From Desulfobulbus sp. (GTDB lineage: Bacteria; Desulfobacterota; Desulfobulbia; Desulfobulbales; Desulfobulbaceae): DNA of 64,000 nucleotides. Of the stretch, positions 27,290 through 38,109 are shown in pieces (the stretch's first letter is position 1; every line of letters begins with the position of its first letter). The stretch spans positions 186,001-250,000 of the forward strand of contig WQZH01000002.1 of assembly GCA_009780825.1 (NCBI GenBank), in the 5' to 3' direction. The translations under genes were made by a program, and so were the position numbers. The notes beneath the pieces are model-generated. The model saw only the letters and a program-made list of their open reading frames with translations, had not been told where the DNA came from and ran no database searches.

Positions 27290-27934
27290 TCAATCCTTTC
27301 GCGCGCCAAAGACTAGCTTGCCGCCGAGATGTCCCGCTATGCCCACCGCACAGACCAGCAGGGCCACTCCTGCCCAGAAGATCCACTGTCCGGTCGAGGC
27401 CGAGGCGATGATGTCCGGCTGGACAGCCCGCCAGATGATCAAGGCCAGCAACAGGACAAGGGCGACAATCGAAGCGCTGATCTTGATTTTGAATATGGGG
27501 GTGCGGGCTCCCTGGTAGCGTTGTTGCCACATCACATATCCCGTGAACAGAACTTTCGGCATCAAGATCAGGACAAATATCAAGCTGAAAAAAGCCGCCA
27601 TTTCGAAAAACGGTGCGCCAAACAACACGCTGATCAGCAAGAAAACCAGCGCCATCGGTATGATCCCGTTCGGCGTATGAACCATGATCGGGTGGAGGTG
27701 ATGCCGCACTGTCACCGCAGCGGCCATTCTATAGATTTTGGTGCGCAGGGATGGCGGGGAGGTGGCTGGTTGCGGCTGAGGCGTTTCTTCCGGCCCTTTG
27801 ATTGTCTCTGCGAGGATCTGTTCCTCCACCACTTCGACGAAACGGCTTTTGTCGGCAGCGCAGACCGGACATTCGCCCGGTGGTTCGTCCCCGGCATGGA
27901 TATAACCACAGACTGTACATTCCCATTTTTTCAT
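27290..27934 (-). CDS. Rubredoxin-like domain fused to a DUF2231-type membrane domain
   Basis: 214 residues. Residues 1-38 are a rubredoxin/rubrerythrin-type iron knuckle: CTVCGY and CPVCAADKSRF. A Pro/Gln linker follows. From about residue 75 come four hydrophobic helices (HPIMVHTPNGIIPMALVFLL; FFSLIFVLILMPKVLF; IVALVLLLALIIW; IFWAGVALLVCAVGIAGH) as in DUF2231 membrane proteins. The HPIMVH histidines could hold heme. The layout suggests electron transfer between a soluble iron centre and the membrane; this is inference. GGAGG precedes the ATG. Single gene. Confidence 0.82.
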   Translation of the reverse strand: MKKWECTVCGYIHAGDEPPGECPVCAADKSRFVEVVEEQILAETIKGPEETPQPQPATSPPSLRTKIYRMAAAVTVRHHLHPIMVHTPNGIIPMALVFLLISVLFGAPFFEMAAFFSLIFVLILMPKVLFTGYVMWQQRYQGARTPIFKIKISASIVALVLLLALIIWRAVQPDIIASASTGQWIFWAGVALLVCAVGIAGHLGGKLVFGARKD

Positions 27935-28029
27935 GACAAGGCCTCCATGGAAGTTTCACGGGCATATCCTACCCGCTCGGATCAGTTGAAAAATAACTCG
28001 TTGATATTTTTTTGATTATGGCCGGGCCG

Positions 28030-29046
28030 TCAACGGCTCGACATATCCGTTTCGTGTTTCAGATCCCGCCTAAACAGTTCAACCACCGCATCCTGGCATT
28101 GTTTGCCGCTGTAGAGGATTTGATACACCTGCTCCAGAATAGGCATGTCCACATGGAAATCTGACGCCAACTTATGGCATGATTTCGTTGTCTTGACGCC
28201 TTCGGCCACCATCTGCATCTCACTCAAGGCCTGCTCCATGGTGCGCCCTGAACCCAGTTTCAACCCCACGGTCCGGTTCCGGCTGAGGTTGCCGGTACAG
28301 GTCAGCACCAAATCGCCCAAACCGCCCAGACCGGCAAAGGTCTGGGGTTCGCCTCCCATGGCGACCCCGAGCCGGGTGATTTCCGCCAAACCGCGGGTGA
28401 TAAGGGCGGCACGGGTGTTCAAGCCATAGTTGAGACCGTCACAGATACCGGCGGCGATGGCGATCACATTTTTCATGGCGGCGCTGATCTCTAGGCCGAT
28501 GACATCGCCTGAGGTGTAGACCCGGAAATACTCCGTGGAAAACAACTGTTGTACAGTTTTCGCCGCCTGCGGATCGGCAAAAGCCACGGTGACCGCTGTC
28601 GGCTGCCGGTTGGCGACTTCGGCGGCAAAACTGGGACCGCTCAACACCCCGAAATGCAGATGTTTCGCCTCGCCGCTCTCGGCGCGCATGATCTGGGTCA
28701 TGGTCATGCCGGACTCGATCTCTATCCCTTTGACCGCGGACACCACCAGGGCCCCTGCACGCAGGCGCGGAAACGCCTGGCGATACACCGCCCGAAAACC
28801 GTGCGAAGGAACCACCATCGTCACACAGTCGGCATCCTCGACCGCCTCGATGAGGGAATCGGTGAGCCGCAGGTTGGCGGGAAAAAGATGGCTGGGCTGG
28901 TATCGCTTGTTTTCCCGGTCTATGGCCAGTTGGGCGATATGTTCCGCATTATGGTCCCACAGCGTGGCCGGGACTTTCTCGCGGGCGAGCAGCAAGGCCA
29001 GGGCGGTCCCCCAACTGCCTGCGCCGATCATTGCGACCTTATTCAT
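28030..29046 (-). CDS. gpsA: Glycerol-3-phosphate dehydrogenase [NAD(P)+]
   Basis: 338 residues. Makes sn-glycerol-3-phosphate for phospholipids. [14 protein letters not shown]ossmann motif, [24 protein letters not shown], the catalytic Lys in [15 protein letters not shown] and [10 protein letters not shown] are present. The ATG at 29046 lies 8 bases inside the gyrA end, so it is translated with the gyrase operon; an in-frame start 15 bases earlier is less likely. Confidence 0.96.
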   Translation of the reverse strand: MNKVAMIGAGSWGTALALLLAREKVPATLWDHNAEHIAQLAIDRENKRYQPSHLFPANLRLTDSLIEAVEDADCVTMVVPSHGFRAVYRQAFPRLRAGALVVSAVKGIEIESGMTMTQIMRAESGEAKHLHFGVLSGPSFAAEVANRQPTAVTVAFADPQAAKTVQQLFSTEYFRVYTSGDVIGLEISAAMKNVIAIAAGICDGLNYGLNTRAALITRGLAEITRLGVAMGGEPQTFAGLGGLGDLVLTCTGNLSRNRTVGLKLGSGRTMEQALSEMQMVAEGVKTTKSCHKLASDFHVDMPILEQVYQILYSGKQCQDAVVELFRRDLKHETDMSSR

Positions 29047-31531
29047 CGGGATACTCCTCAATCACCTCATCATCCTCGCCATCGACCCCCTCTTCCCGGG
29101 CAAGCATGGACATGTCAACCACCAGCTCATCGTCCTCCAGATTGATCAACCGGACGCCTTGAGTATTGCGGCCGATGATCCGTACCGTGTCCATCGGCAT
29201 GCGGATGATCTTGCCGGAATTGGCGATCAGCATCACCTGATCTTCATCGCTCACCGGGAGAACTCCGACCACCATGCCGTTGCGTTCACTGGTTTTAATG
29301 GTGAATACGCCCTTTCCTCCCCGACTCTGCAATGGATATTCGGCCACAGCCGTGCGTTTGCCGTAGCCGTTTTCCGTGACCGTGAGGATGGAATCGTCAC
29401 TCTGCAGCACGGCAACCCCCACCACCTCGTCCCCGTCGCCCAAGGTTATCCCCTTGACTCCGGCGGCGAGCCGTCCCATGGTCCGGATGTCGTTTTCATG
29501 GAAATGAATCGACAACCCCTTCTTGGTCACCAGGATAATCTCGTCGTCCCCACTGGTGATGGCCGCAGTGAGGATTTCATCGTCGTCGCGGATGGTCAGC
29601 CCGAACTTACCCTTGCGCAGAGGACGTTTATATTCGGAAATAAAGGTTTTTTTCACTCGGCCCAATTTAGTGACCGTGAGCACCGAGACCGTGTCGTCCA
29701 CATTGGCCAGATCGGCGATGGGCAGAATGGCTGCCACCTTTTCCTTTTCGCCCAACTCCAGCAAATTGATGACCGCCTTGCCCCGGGCTGTCCGGCCGGC
29801 AAGCGGCAATTCGTAGACCTTGCGCCAGAACACCCTACCCTTGTTGGTGAAAAACAAAAAGGTATCCAGGGAGGAAGCGGTGTAGAGGCTGGTGACAAAA
29901 TCGTCATCCAGGGTCACCATCCCCTTGACCCCTTTGCCACCGCGCCGTTGGGCCCGGTAGAGGTTGATCGGGTTGCGCTTGATGTAACCCGAATGGGAGA
30001 CGGTCACCACCATCTCTTCAGGCGCGATCAGATCTTCGGGCAGGATTTCGTCCGGCGCGTCGATGATTTCGGTACGACGGCCATCGCCGTATTCATCGCG
30101 GATTTGCTCGAATTCTTCCCGGATGATCTTCACCACCAGCTTGTCATCGGCAAGCACCTGTTTGAGCCATGCTATTTTTTCTATGATTTCGTTGTAATCA
30201 CTGTTGATTTTGTCGCGCTCCAACCCGGTGAGGCGTTGCAGGCGCATATCGAGGATGGTCTGGGCTTGGATTTCTGAGAGTTCGAAACGTTGGATCAACC
30301 CCTCCTTGGCGACCCCAGGGTTGGCCGAACCCCTGATCAACGCAACCACTTCATCAAGGTTGGTGATGGCGATCTTGAGTCCAAGGAGAATGTGGGCCCG
30401 CTCCTCGGCCTTGCGCAGTTCAAAGGCGGTTCGCCGGTACACCACGACCTTGCGATGGGCGAGAAAGTATTGCAGGATCTGCTTAAGATTGAGAATTTCC
30501 GGCTTGTTGTTGACGATGCACAGCAGAATGATGCCGAAACTTTTCTGCAGAGGGGTCATTTTGTACAACTGGTTGATGACCACTTCCGGAATTTCATTGG
30601 CGCGCAGGTCGAGCACTACCCGGACGCCATGGCGGTCTGATTCGTCACGAATGTCGGCGATTGAGGTGATCCGTTTCTCTTTGACCAGCAGGGCGATCTT
30701 TTCCACCAGGGCCGCCTTGTTCTGCTGAAAAGGGATCTCGGTGATGATGATCGATTCGCCGTGGGCGCCGCGTTGCTCGACGTGGGTCTTGGAACGGATG
30801 ACAATCACCCCGCGGCCGGTCTCATACGCCTCGCGGATTCCGGCCCGGCCGCAGATGAAGCCGCCGGTGGGGAAGTCAGGGCCACTGATGATCTCCATCA
30901 GTTGGTGCACGGTGATCTCGGGATTGTCCACCAGGGCGATCAGACCGTCGATCACCTCGGTCAGGTTGTGCGGCGGGATTTTGGTGGCCATGCCCACCGC
31001 GATGCCTTCTGAGCCGTTGATCAGGATGTTGGGAATCTTGGATGGAAAAACCGACGGCTCTTGCAGGGAATTGTCGTAGTTGGGGGCGAAATCGACGGTT
31101 TCCTTGTCGAGATCAGCCACTAATTCCTGGTCGAGCCGGGTCATTCTCGCCTCGGTGTAGCGCATGGCCGCGGCGGAATCACCGTCCATGGAACCGAAGT
31201 TGCCCTGTCCGTCCACCAGAGGGTAGCGCATGGAAAAGTCCTGCGCCATGCGCACCAGGGTATCATAGGCGGCGGTATCGCCATGGGGATGGTACTTACC
31301 GATGACATCACCGACGATGCGGGCCGATTTGATGTATGGCCGGTTATAAGTGTTCCCCAGTTCGCGCATGGCAAACAGGGTGCGGCGATGGACCGGTTTC
31401 AAGCCATCGCGGACATCGGGCAGGGCCCGGCCGATAATGACCGACATGGCATAGTCCAGGTATGATTTCCGCAACTCCCTGGAGATGGCGATGGCTGGCT
31501 GTTGGCCTGTTTCTGATGGATGTTCCGTCAT
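29039..31531 (-). CDS. gyrA: DNA gyrase subunit A
   Basis: 830 residues. ATP-dependent type II topoisomerase subunit that cleaves DNA. The QRDR region [38 protein letters not shown] is complete, and the catalytic Tyr follows at [11 protein letters not shown]. Position 83-equivalent is Thr in the block HGDTAAYD. C-terminal beta-pinwheel blades are present, including the GyrA-box [22 protein letters not shown] precedes the ATG. It follows gyrB after 49 bases. Confidence 0.98.
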   Translation of the reverse strand: MTEHPSETGQQPAIAISRELRKSYLDYAMSVIIGRALPDVRDGLKPVHRRTLFAMRELGNTYNRPYIKSARIVGDVIGKYHPHGDTAAYDTLVRMAQDFSMRYPLVDGQGNFGSMDGDSAAAMRYTEARMTRLDQELVADLDKETVDFAPNYDNSLQEPSVFPSKIPNILINGSEGIAVGMATKIPPHNLTEVIDGLIALVDNPEITVHQLMEIISGPDFPTGGFICGRAGIREAYETGRGVIVIRSKTHVEQRGAHGESIIITEIPFQQNKAALVEKIALLVKEKRITSIADIRDESDRHGVRVVLDLRANEIPEVVINQLYKMTPLQKSFGIILLCIVNNKPEILNLKQILQYFLAHRKVVVYRRTAFELRKAEERAHILLGLKIAITNLDEVVALIRGSANPGVAKEGLIQRFELSEIQAQTILDMRLQRLTGLERDKINSDYNEIIEKIAWLKQVLADDKLVVKIIREEFEQIRDEYGDGRRTEIIDAPDEILPEDLIAPEEMVVTVSHSGYIKRNPINLYRAQRRGGKGVKGMVTLDDDFVTSLYTASSLDTFLFFTNKGRVFWRKVYELPLAGRTARGKAVINLLELGEKEKVAAILPIADLANVDDTVSVLTVTKLGRVKKTFISEYKRPLRKGKFGLTIRDDDEILTAAITSGDDEIILVTKKGLSIHFHENDIRTMGRLAAGVKGITLGDGDEVVGVAVLQSDDSILTVTENGYGKRTAVAEYPLQSRGGKGVFTIKTSERNGMVVGVLPVSDEDQVMLIANSGKIIRMPMDTVRIIGRNTQGVRLINLEDDELVVDMSMLAREEGVDGEDDEVIEEYPDE

Positions 31532-31580
31532 TATTACTTCCTAAACAATTTCGTTCAAAGAGAAAGAGAGCGCACGATAA

Positions 31581-33992
31581 TCAGATGTCGAGATCAGCGA
31601 CCTCAAGGGCGTGATTTTGGATAAAATCGCGCCGGGGTTCAACCTTGTCTCCCATGAGGGTTGTGAAAAGGTCGTCGGTTTGCTCCATGTCGTCGATCCT
31701 GACTTGGACCAGGGTCCGGTTGGCGGGATTCATGGTCGTTTCCCACAATTGTTCCGGGTTCATCTCCCCTAGCCCTTTGTAGCGTTGCAGGTGGCTTCCT
31801 TTGAAGGTCTCCTCACGAACCAGCTCGATCAGCCGCCGCCAGTCGTTTGAGGTCAGGGTAGTCTCCTGGCCAGTTGCCGCAGTTCTGACCACCGTGAATT
31901 CGGCTCTCAGATATGGTTTGATGGTTCTGTACAACTCCAGCGCATGTCTGTATTCGTTGATCAGGGGAATGTTCGGCCCCAGGGTCGTGGTGATATGGCC
32001 CTGCCCCTGCACAATGATTTCACACTCCATACAGGCTGGGCGCCATGCGCAGGACCGAAGGGCGCCAGCCTTGATGCCGTGCGTTGCCAGTTGGGCAACC
32101 AGATGGTCGACGAAAACCCGATCTTCAAATTGCCGGGCTGAATGCACATCGTGCTCAAGCAGGAGCAGAACCAATGGATCCGGGATATTCAATCGTTCCA
32201 AATACACAAGGACTTTTTCAAAGGCAGAGAGTTTGCGCAGCACCTGCACCATGTCGGTTTCAGCGATCACCACCCCTTGATTCGTCTGAATGCGCATCTG
32301 TTGGCTTGCCTGGGCATAGAGATGGGTGTTCAATGCCTCGTCATTGAGAAAATACTGTTCTTTTTTCCCTTTGCCCAAGCGGTAGAGAGGAGGTTGGCCA
32401 ATGTAGATGTGACCGTTTTCGATCAACGGCAGCATCTGCCGGTAAAAAAAAGTAAGCAACAGGGTACGGATATGGGCTCCGTCGACATCAGCATCGGTCA
32501 TAATGATGATCTTGTGATACCGAAGCTTTTCAATATCGAATTCCTCGCTGCCAATTCCGGTTCCCAAGGAGGCAACGAGTTGCTTGATTTCTTCGGAACT
32601 GAGAATTTTATCGAAACGCGCCTTTTCCACATTCATGATTTTGCCGCGCAGGGGCAGAATCGCCTGAATAGCCCGATCTCGACCCTGTTTGGCCGAACCG
32701 CCCGCCGAATCGCCCTCGACAATGAACAATTCACGTTCCGCCGGGTCTTTGCTTTGGCACTCTGCCAGCTTGCCGGCCATCATCACCGATAAACTGCCTT
32801 TTTTGCGCGACAAGTCTCGCGCTTTGCGGGCAGCCTCCCGCGCTCGGGCTGCTTCCACCGCCTTGCTGAGGATATTACGGGCCACCGCCGGGTTTTGTTC
32901 AAGATAGGCCCCTAATTTTTCATTGGTGATCGACTCAACGATCGATTTGACTTCCGAATTGCCCAACTTGGTCTTGGTCTGGCCTTCAAACTGGGGATTG
33001 GGGACGCGAACCGAAACGACACAGGTCAGCCCTTCGCGGACATCGTCGCCACCCATCTTTTCCTTGAGATGCTTAGGCACTACATCGTCGCTGGCATATT
33101 GGTTGATGCGTTTGGTCAAGGCCGCCCTGAAGCCGGCGACGTGGGCCCCCCCTTCCTTGGTGTTGATGTTGTTGACAAACGAAAAAAGACGCTCGGAATA
33201 CCCATCAAAATACTGGAAACAAATATCAACCTGTACCTCGTCCCGCTCACCGGAAATGAGGATTGGCGACGGATGCACGCATGTTCGGTTGCGGTTGAGG
33301 TATTCAACGTAGGAAACCAGGCCGCCGTCAAAATAAAAGTCGTCCTCGGCGCCATCCCGTTCGTCTTTGAGGGTGATCCGGATGTTTTTGTTGAGAAAAG
33401 CCAGCTCCCGCATCCGATTTTTCACGATTTCGTACTGGATTTCTGTTGTTTCGGTAAATATTTCCGGATCAGGTTTGAAGAAGATGGTGGTGCCTGTTTC
33501 GTTGCTTTCGCCGATGATTTCCAGATCACTGACCCTGACCCCGTATGCATAGCTTTGCCGATAGATATTGCCGTTTCGCTTCACTTCGGCCACGGTACTG
33601 GAACTTAAGGCGTTCACCACCGAAACGCCGACACCGTGCAGCCCTCCAGAGACCTTGTAGGTGGAATGATCGAATTTGCCGCCCGCATGCAATGTGGTCA
33701 TAACCAATTCCAAGGCGGACATCTGTTCGGTGGGGTGTTTGTCCACCGGAATACCCCGGCCGTTGTCCTTCACTGTCACCGAATTGTCCTCATGGATGAC
33801 AATATTGATGGCTGTGCAGAAGCCGACCAAAGCTTCGTCGATGGAATTGTCGACCACCTCATAGATAAGATGGTGCAATCCTTCCGATGCGGTATTGCCG
33901 ATATACATGGAAGGTCGTTTGCGAACGGCTTCCAGCCCGTCCAGAACCTTTATCTGCTCAGCCCCGTAGGAGTTTTCTTTTTGTTCCTTCAC
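31581..33992 (-). CDS. gyrB: DNA gyrase subunit B
   Basis: 803 residues from GTG at 33992, which follows GAAGGAAG by a proper distance; an in-frame ATG at 34022 would add ten residues and touch dnaN. GHKL ATPase motifs: [36 protein letters not shown]. Toprim: [15 protein letters not shown] and the Mg-binding DADVDGAHI. It carries the long C-terminal insert seen in proteobacterial GyrB, before [17 protein letters not shown]. Follows dnaN after 33 bases. Confidence 0.97.
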   Translation of the reverse strand: MKEQKENSYGAEQIKVLDGLEAVRKRPSMYIGNTASEGLHHLIYEVVDNSIDEALVGFCTAINIVIHEDNSVTVKDNGRGIPVDKHPTEQMSALELVMTTLHAGGKFDHSTYKVSGGLHGVGVSVVNALSSSTVAEVKRNGNIYRQSYAYGVRVSDLEIIGESNETGTTIFFKPDPEIFTETTEIQYEIVKNRMRELAFLNKNIRITLKDERDGAEDDFYFDGGLVSYVEYLNRNRTCVHPSPILISGERDEVQVDICFQYFDGYSERLFSFVNNINTKEGGAHVAGFRAALTKRINQYASDDVVPKHLKEKMGGDDVREGLTCVVSVRVPNPQFEGQTKTKLGNSEVKSIVESITNEKLGAYLEQNPAVARNILSKAVEAARAREAARKARDLSRKKGSLSVMMAGKLAECQSKDPAERELFIVEGDSAGGSAKQGRDRAIQAILPLRGKIMNVEKARFDKILSSEEIKQLVASLGTGIGSEEFDIEKLRYHKIIIMTDADVDGAHIRTLLLTFFYRQMLPLIENGHIYIGQPPLYRLGKGKKEQYFLNDEALNTHLYAQASQQMRIQTNQGVVIAETDMVQVLRKLSAFEKVLVYLERLNIPDPLVLLLLEHDVHSARQFEDRVFVDHLVAQLATHGIKAGALRSCAWRPACMECEIIVQGQGHITTTLGPNIPLINEYRHALELYRTIKPYLRAEFTVVRTAATGQETTLTSNDWRRLIELVREETFKGSHLQRYKGLGEMNPEQLWETTMNPANRTLVQVRIDDMEQTDDLFTTLMGDKVEPRRDFIQNHALEVADLDI

Positions 33993-34025
33993 GTTCTTCC
34001 TTCTTGAGTTTAAAAAAGACAAAAA

Positions 34026-35156
34026 TCATATTTTCATGGGCATTATCACCCCGAGAAAACCAACATCCTCTTCAGAAGTTATCATACATGGGCTTTCCTG
34101 ATTTTTAATGCTTGCTGTTACAATTTTTCCTTCCAGCACCTGAAGACTTTCTATAAAATATCGACAATTAAATCCGACTGATAGATTATTTCCTGAATAA
34201 TCTATATCAAATTCATCTTTTGCCGAACCAAAATCAGAATTTTTCGAGGTAAGAACCATTTTATTTTCTTGAATATCAATTTTTATGGCATGAAATAAAT
34301 CTTCAGTAAATAAATTTATTCGTTTCAACCCTTCAAGGAAACGAAGACGGTCAATATAAATTGAATTATCCTTGGATAATGTTTTTAACAATCCTTGAAA
34401 ATCAGGAAAATCACCTTCCAGTAAACGAATTATAAGTAGAGAATCTTCACTTTTTAACACACTTTGTTTGTCTTCAATACCAAAAAGAAAAGATGTTTTG
34501 TTCTCACAGAATTTCCGTATTTCCTGTATTCCTCTGCGGGGAATAAGTGTGATATGGTTAATGTGCAAATTATCGATACTGTCATCGACTTCCTTGTTCA
34601 TAATCGTCAGACGATGTCCATCCGATGTTATCATTTTAAGGAAAAGCTTATTATCTTTTTTCTCTTTCTGCAGCAGACCTGCAGTCAATGTGAACATGTT
34701 TTCTTTATCTTGTGCTATGGAAAAAACTGTTTTATCAATGAGATCTGCTAAAATTTCGCTTTCTACGCGAACCATGCTCTCTTCATTGTAGGTTGGAAAC
34801 TGCGGAAACTCATCCGTTGCCATCCCGGCCAAACGATACAGACTTGAACCAGCGCTGATCTCTACCCAATAGTTGTCCATTTCCTTGAAGGAAATGGTTG
34901 TCGAACCTGATTCACGAGCGAGTTCGAAGAGTTTTTTTGACGGCAGCGTTAACGTTCCGGTCTCAAAAACTTCGGCTGGTATGGTTTGTTTGAGACCTAT
35001 TTCCAAATCGGTACAGGTCAAAACGACACTGTTTTGTCCTACCTCGAGAAGAACGTTGGCTAAAATAGCCAACGTTCCCTTTTTGTTGGTTATATTTTGT
35101 TGCTCACTAATGGATTTAAGCAGATCCTCTCTATTCACATTAAATTGGAAGCCCAT
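34026..35156 (-). CDS. dnaN: DNA polymerase III beta subunit (sliding clamp)
   Basis: 376 residues. Ring-shaped processivity clamp of the replicase. Three-fold clamp pattern with PSKKLFELARE, TSDGHRLTIM, LIPRRGIQEI, FNCRYFIESLQVL and the C-terminal GVIMPMKI. The gene is markedly AT-rich (many TTT/AAA codons) compared with gyrB/gyrA. It heads the dnaN-gyrB-gyrA-gpsA run; dnaA and recF, its usual neighbours, are absent here. An AT-rich stretch lies immediately upstream. Confidence 0.96.
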   Translation of the reverse strand: MGFQFNVNREDLLKSISEQQNITNKKGTLAILANVLLEVGQNSVVLTCTDLEIGLKQTIPAEVFETGTLTLPSKKLFELARESGSTTISFKEMDNYWVEISAGSSLYRLAGMATDEFPQFPTYNEESMVRVESEILADLIDKTVFSIAQDKENMFTLTAGLLQKEKKDNKLFLKMITSDGHRLTIMNKEVDDSIDNLHINHITLIPRRGIQEIRKFCENKTSFLFGIEDKQSVLKSEDSLLIIRLLEGDFPDFQGLLKTLSKDNSIYIDRLRFLEGLKRINLFTEDLFHAIKIDIQENKMVLTSKNSDFGSAKDEFDIDYSGNNLSVGFNCRYFIESLQVLEGKIVTASIKNQESPCMITSEEDVGFLGVIMPMKI

Positions 35157-35432
35157 AAAAGTATTCCTTTTATAAATATATTTTTGTTGTTTTTAATGGT
35201 GTTGATATGTTGAAAATGAAATCAACCATTTATATTTTTTATATTTTTTATATTGGTATTTATGAGAGATGATCGTTCGTTTGTTGTTGGGAAAAGCGAG
35301 GAGAATATACGTATTTTTTCTCAACAGCACCGTACACATGTTTTGAACAATTTTATTAACATATTGGGCGCCAATCTACTCGAAACTAGTTGAAATATCA
35401 AACGAATAATAGGTTGCTTTGTCTTAAAAAAA
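35157..35432. other. AT-rich divergent region upstream of dnaN, candidate origin region
   Basis: 276 bases, very AT-rich for this window, including ATATTTTTT units repeated around 35230-35255 and a hairpin pairing AATGG/TTGAT (35195-35206) with ATCAACCATT (35221-35230). dnaN-gyrB-gyrA read left, the hydrolase gene reads right. Perfect DnaA boxes (TTATCCACA) were looked for and not seen, so the origin call rests only on gene context and composition. Confidence 0.4.
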
Positions 35433-36545
35433 GTGAAAAAACAATTAAATACAGCTCTGAAAACAGTGTGCGAAAGAGGGGTGGCGGAAGGGGTTTGTTC
35501 CGGGATCTCAGCAGCGGTCAGCGTTATAAGCAACAATGTGAGATATCGATGTTTTTTTGGTTGCGGTGCAACCCGATCCGATCATCTCGGCAAAGAGATT
35601 AAAGTAACAACACTGTTTGATCTAGCTTCATTGACCAAACCGCTCTGCACAGCTCTCTGCACCCTTGCCCTCGTTGATGCAGGCCAATTCACCTGGCAAG
35701 ACCCCTGCCTTTCCAAGCTCGGCGCTGATTTTTCCTCTGAGAAAAAAAATATATACATCCAGGATATTCTTCGGCACACTTCAGGGCTGCCAGCTTATCA
35801 GCCTTACTTCCGGCAATTTGAACCGTGTGTCGCCAAAGAAAATATTCCAAGCCTTATTCAGCGCATTCTTGCCGAACCCTTGGCACATCCGGAAAAGTCC
35901 ACCAGTTTGTACAGCGACCTGGGTTTCATTCTTTTGGGGCGGCTTATAGAACTGACAACACAACAGCCACTTGATCGTTTTTTTTGCCACACTGTAGCTG
36001 AACCATTGCGCCTGGATCGATATCTCTGTTTTTTGCCAATCGGCACGCTTGGACAGCACGAGAAAGAGGTTATGGCAGCCACGCAATACTGTTCGTGGCG
36101 ACGCAAATTACTGCAAGGCGAGGTCGACGATGAACATTGCTGGCTCATGGGCGGCGTTGCCGGCCATGCAGGGTTGTTCGGCACCGCGGAAGGCGTGTTG
36201 CGTTTATGTGAGCACTTACTGGATTGCTGGCATGAAAAGAAGCGCCATCCAGCTTTTTCCAACAATCTGTTACGATACGCCCTTGAATGGCGTGACGACT
36301 TGAGCAGTTGGGCGCTTGGTTTCGATCGACCAACAACAGGGCAATCCAGTAGCGGCCAGCATTTTTCATCCAGCAGCGTCGGACATCTAGGATTTACAGG
36401 AACCTCGTTTTGGATAGACCCTGAGCGGAAATTGATCGTTGTACTTCTAACCAACAGGGTTCATCCATCAAGAGAAAATTTGAAAATTCGGGAATTTCGA
36501 CCATTTTTCCATGATTATATTCTGGAAAAAACCGGCATGGCATAG
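35433..36545 (+). CDS. Serine hydrolase of the class C beta-lactamase/DD-peptidase family
   Basis: 370 residues from GTG at 35433 with a poor ribosome-binding site. The nucleophile motif SLTK (SxxK) lies in FDLASLTKPL. A YSD triad (YxN-like) is in TSLYSDLGFILLGRLIE, and the third box is HLGFTGTSFWIDPE (HxG). Family members are esterases, peptidases or lactamases; which one cannot be told. No signal peptide is seen, so it may be cytoplasmic. It is followed by a terminator-like hairpin. Confidence 0.88.
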   Translation: MKKQLNTALKTVCERGVAEGVCSGISAAVSVISNNVRYRCFFGCGATRSDHLGKEIKVTTLFDLASLTKPLCTALCTLALVDAGQFTWQDPCLSKLGADFSSEKKNIYIQDILRHTSGLPAYQPYFRQFEPCVAKENIPSLIQRILAEPLAHPEKSTSLYSDLGFILLGRLIELTTQQPLDRFFCHTVAEPLRLDRYLCFLPIGTLGQHEKEVMAATQYCSWRRKLLQGEVDDEHCWLMGGVAGHAGLFGTAEGVLRLCEHLLDCWHEKKRHPAFSNNLLRYALEWRDDLSSWALGFDRPTTGQSSSGQHFSSSSVGHLGFTGTSFWIDPERKLIVVLLTNRVHPSRENLKIREFRPFFHDYILEKTGMA

Positions 36546-36565
36546 TCTGAAGTAAGAGCGCAAAA

Positions 36566-36598
36566 AAACCCCCGCCGATCATGGGATGACGGGGGTTT
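36566..36598 (-). terminator. Intrinsic terminator of the dsrE/tusA cluster
   Basis: AAACCCCCG (36566-36574) and CGGGGGTTT (36590-36598) form a 9-bp stem. On the minus strand it runs into seven Ts (36568-36562), so it ends the 57-residue gene's transcript. It may also slow the converging hydrolase gene. Confidence 0.8.
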
Positions 36599-36624
36599 GA
36601 TCTACTTGGTGGAATTATTGAATA

Positions 36625-36798
36625 TTACCACCAGCAAACGGTCTTGTCGTTGGCAAAAATTTTCTGGACCAGAATGTCATAGTTCGGCTCACCCTGATAG
36701 AGTTTGAATTCATCGGCAGTGCGGTCGCGGTTAAGAATTTCGACCAATTTTTTGACATCCTCGGTGGGTTCAGATTTATAAACCTGCAATATTTTCAT
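36625..36798 (-). CDS. 57-residue conserved-looking small protein of the sulfur-trafficking cluster
   Basis: A complete frame, ATG at 36798 to TAA at 36625. It begins MKILQVYKSEPTED, continues VKKLVEILNRDRTADEFKLY and ends in a CWW motif. Acidic/basic alternation and normal codon use mark it as coding. It lies 27 bases after the DsrE-like gene and just before the terminator, so it is the last gene of the tusA-dsrE set. The single Cys near the end could carry sulfur, as in DsrC-type tails; this is inference. No family was recognised. Confidence 0.7.
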   Translation of the reverse strand: MKILQVYKSEPTEDVKKLVEILNRDRTADEFKLYQGEPNYDILVQKIFANDKTVCWW

Positions 36799-36825
36799 AG
36801 CGTCACCATTCCAGAGAGTTCTCTA

Positions 36826-37173
36826 TTATTCGCTACAAGCCGCCGGTGGCTCATGGGATTGTTTAGGAAGACCATACGGAATGATGAAATCAGCCTCTCT
36901 CATTCGCTCACCAAGCTCTTCGATGGAGATGTTGGCGATTTCGGTTCCTTCGGGCAGATCGGTAGGCGCATCAGCGCCGCAGCTCAACACCTGACCTTCC
37001 ATGTCGGCGATCCAGGCGATGTTTTCCGACATGTAATTGGAAAAACGAGGGAATTCACCGTTCATGATCACAGGATAGGCAAAATGGTTTTCCACGGCAA
37101 GACCGAGGCCTGAACGGATACCGTCATTGTACACACGGTTGGCGATCAGTATGTATACTTTCAATGATTCCAT
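36826..37173 (-). CDS. DsrE-like protein, divergent
   Basis: 115 residues. AAGGAG lies 8 bases before the ATG at 37173; an in-frame GTG two codons upstream is less likely. The pattern SLKVYILIANRVYNDGIRSGLGLAVEN resembles the first half of the DsrE/DsrF fold. Cysteines are in VLSCGADAP and at the very end (AACSE). Relatives transfer sulfane sulfur as hetero-oligomers. It sits between a clear DsrE gene (12 bases away) and the 57-residue gene, so it is likely a partner subunit. The family assignment is moderate. Confidence 0.65.
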   Translation of the reverse strand: MESLKVYILIANRVYNDGIRSGLGLAVENHFAYPVIMNGEFPRFSNYMSENIAWIADMEGQVLSCGADAPTDLPEGTEIANISIEELGERMREADFIIPYGLPKQSHEPPAACSE

Positions 37174-37185
37174 TTCCACATCTCC

Positions 37186-37518
37186 TTACATGACGATATA
37201 TTTGGCACATTCGTCAAGAATGGCGCCATGGAAAGCCTGGGTCCGCATTTGCTTGTCGATCAGACCGCGGGGGACATCGTTGACGTTGTCAAACCCCTCG
37301 CAGATATAACTGTCGGCGCAAATGGCGATGTCTTCAATCGCACACAGTTGGGCTAGTTCATAAAAGAGAGGGGTTTTTGTCAGGTGAATGGCCTTGAAGG
37401 TGAAGAAAATCATAACCTTTTTGCCAGCGCGCACCGCTGCTTTGGTTATACCCAAGATGTGGCGCATGTGTTGCGGGCTGGTAACAAAAATCCCCAGTTT
37501 GTTCGGATCAGTAGCCAT
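37186..37518 (-). CDS. DsrE/TusD-like sulfur-relay protein
   Basis: 110 residues, one DsrE fold: NKLGIFVTSPQHMRHILGITKAAVRAGKKVMIFFT, then LAQLCAIEDIAICADSYICEG with three cysteines, one of which would be the persulfide carrier. Such proteins accept sulfur from TusA. AGGAGGAAAAA precedes the ATG. It follows tusA after 41 bases. Cytoplasmic. Confidence 0.85.
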   Translation of the reverse strand: MATDPNKLGIFVTSPQHMRHILGITKAAVRAGKKVMIFFTFKAIHLTKTPLFYELAQLCAIEDIAICADSYICEGFDNVNDVPRGLIDKQMRTQAFHGAILDECAKYIVM

Positions 37519-37559
37519 TGGCTTTTTCCTCCTTCAAAAGGATTGCAGAGATGAGACGA

Positions 37560-37817
37560 TCATCCCTTTTTGATGAAAAAGCTCATGTAGCCAGCCTCTT
37601 CCTTCTCGCCAAGATACTCGTGACCCGCGCGATCGCACCAGCCGGGAATATCGTTGCGGGAACCCGGATCAGTCCCTTGGATGTGAAGAATCTCGCCGGA
37701 TTTAATTTTGCCGATTTCCTTTTTGGTCCGCAACAGCGGCATGGGGCAGCTCAATCCCCGTGCATCCAAAACCAAAGCGACAGCCAAACCTTCTGGTGCT
37801 ACTTTTACGTCACTCAT
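37560..37817 (-). CDS. tusA: TusA/SirA-family sulfur carrier protein
   Basis: 85 residues. AAGGAG precedes the ATG at 37817. The signature LSCPMPLLRTKKEI carries the CPxP cysteine that holds a persulfide; a second Cys is in IPGWCDRAGH and the C-terminal strand is SFFIKKG. TusA passes sulfur to DsrE/TusD or to other acceptors. First gene of the minus-strand cluster, divergent from a YeeE/YedE transporter. Confidence 0.93.
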   Translation of the reverse strand: MSDVKVAPEGLAVALVLDARGLSCPMPLLRTKKEIGKIKSGEILHIQGTDPGSRNDIPGWCDRAGHEYLGEKEEAGYMSFFIKKG

Positions 37818-37879
37818 CGTGTTCTCCTTAAAAAATACTTTTGCCTGGGTCATTTTTACATAAAAAGTCAAGTTGTATT

Positions 37880-37906
37880 ACTATAGATAAAAAATTAGGT
37901 TGTCAA
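37880..37906 (-). promoter_or_regulatory. Candidate promoter of the tusA-dsrE cluster
   Basis: On the minus strand TTGACA (37906-37901) and TATAGT (37885-37880) are 15 bases apart. The region is AT-rich and 60-90 bases before tusA. The spacer is short, so this is tentative. The rest of the 292-base divergent gap holds no gene; a TTGACA at 37988-37993 on the plus strand could serve the transporter. Confidence 0.4.
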
Positions 37907-38109
37907 GATAGAACTCTGGCTGAAGAAGAGCTGAAGAGAGTGTTTCCACCAAGAGAAAAACTCGCGCACCCCGAGAAGTCGCTTATATTGACAAATGTGA
38001 AGGGCAACGGTATTGATAACGATTTAAAGCAACGTTACGTCGTCAGCTTTTAATTAAAGATATGTACTTAGGGGATGGGTCTTTTTTCTGGAAAAAGGAG
38101 GCTGTTGAA

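Noticed and set aside
35228..35256. Short AT-rich direct repeats resembling a CRISPR array
   Set aside because: Units are 9-10 bases with no spacers; simple low-complexity DNA.
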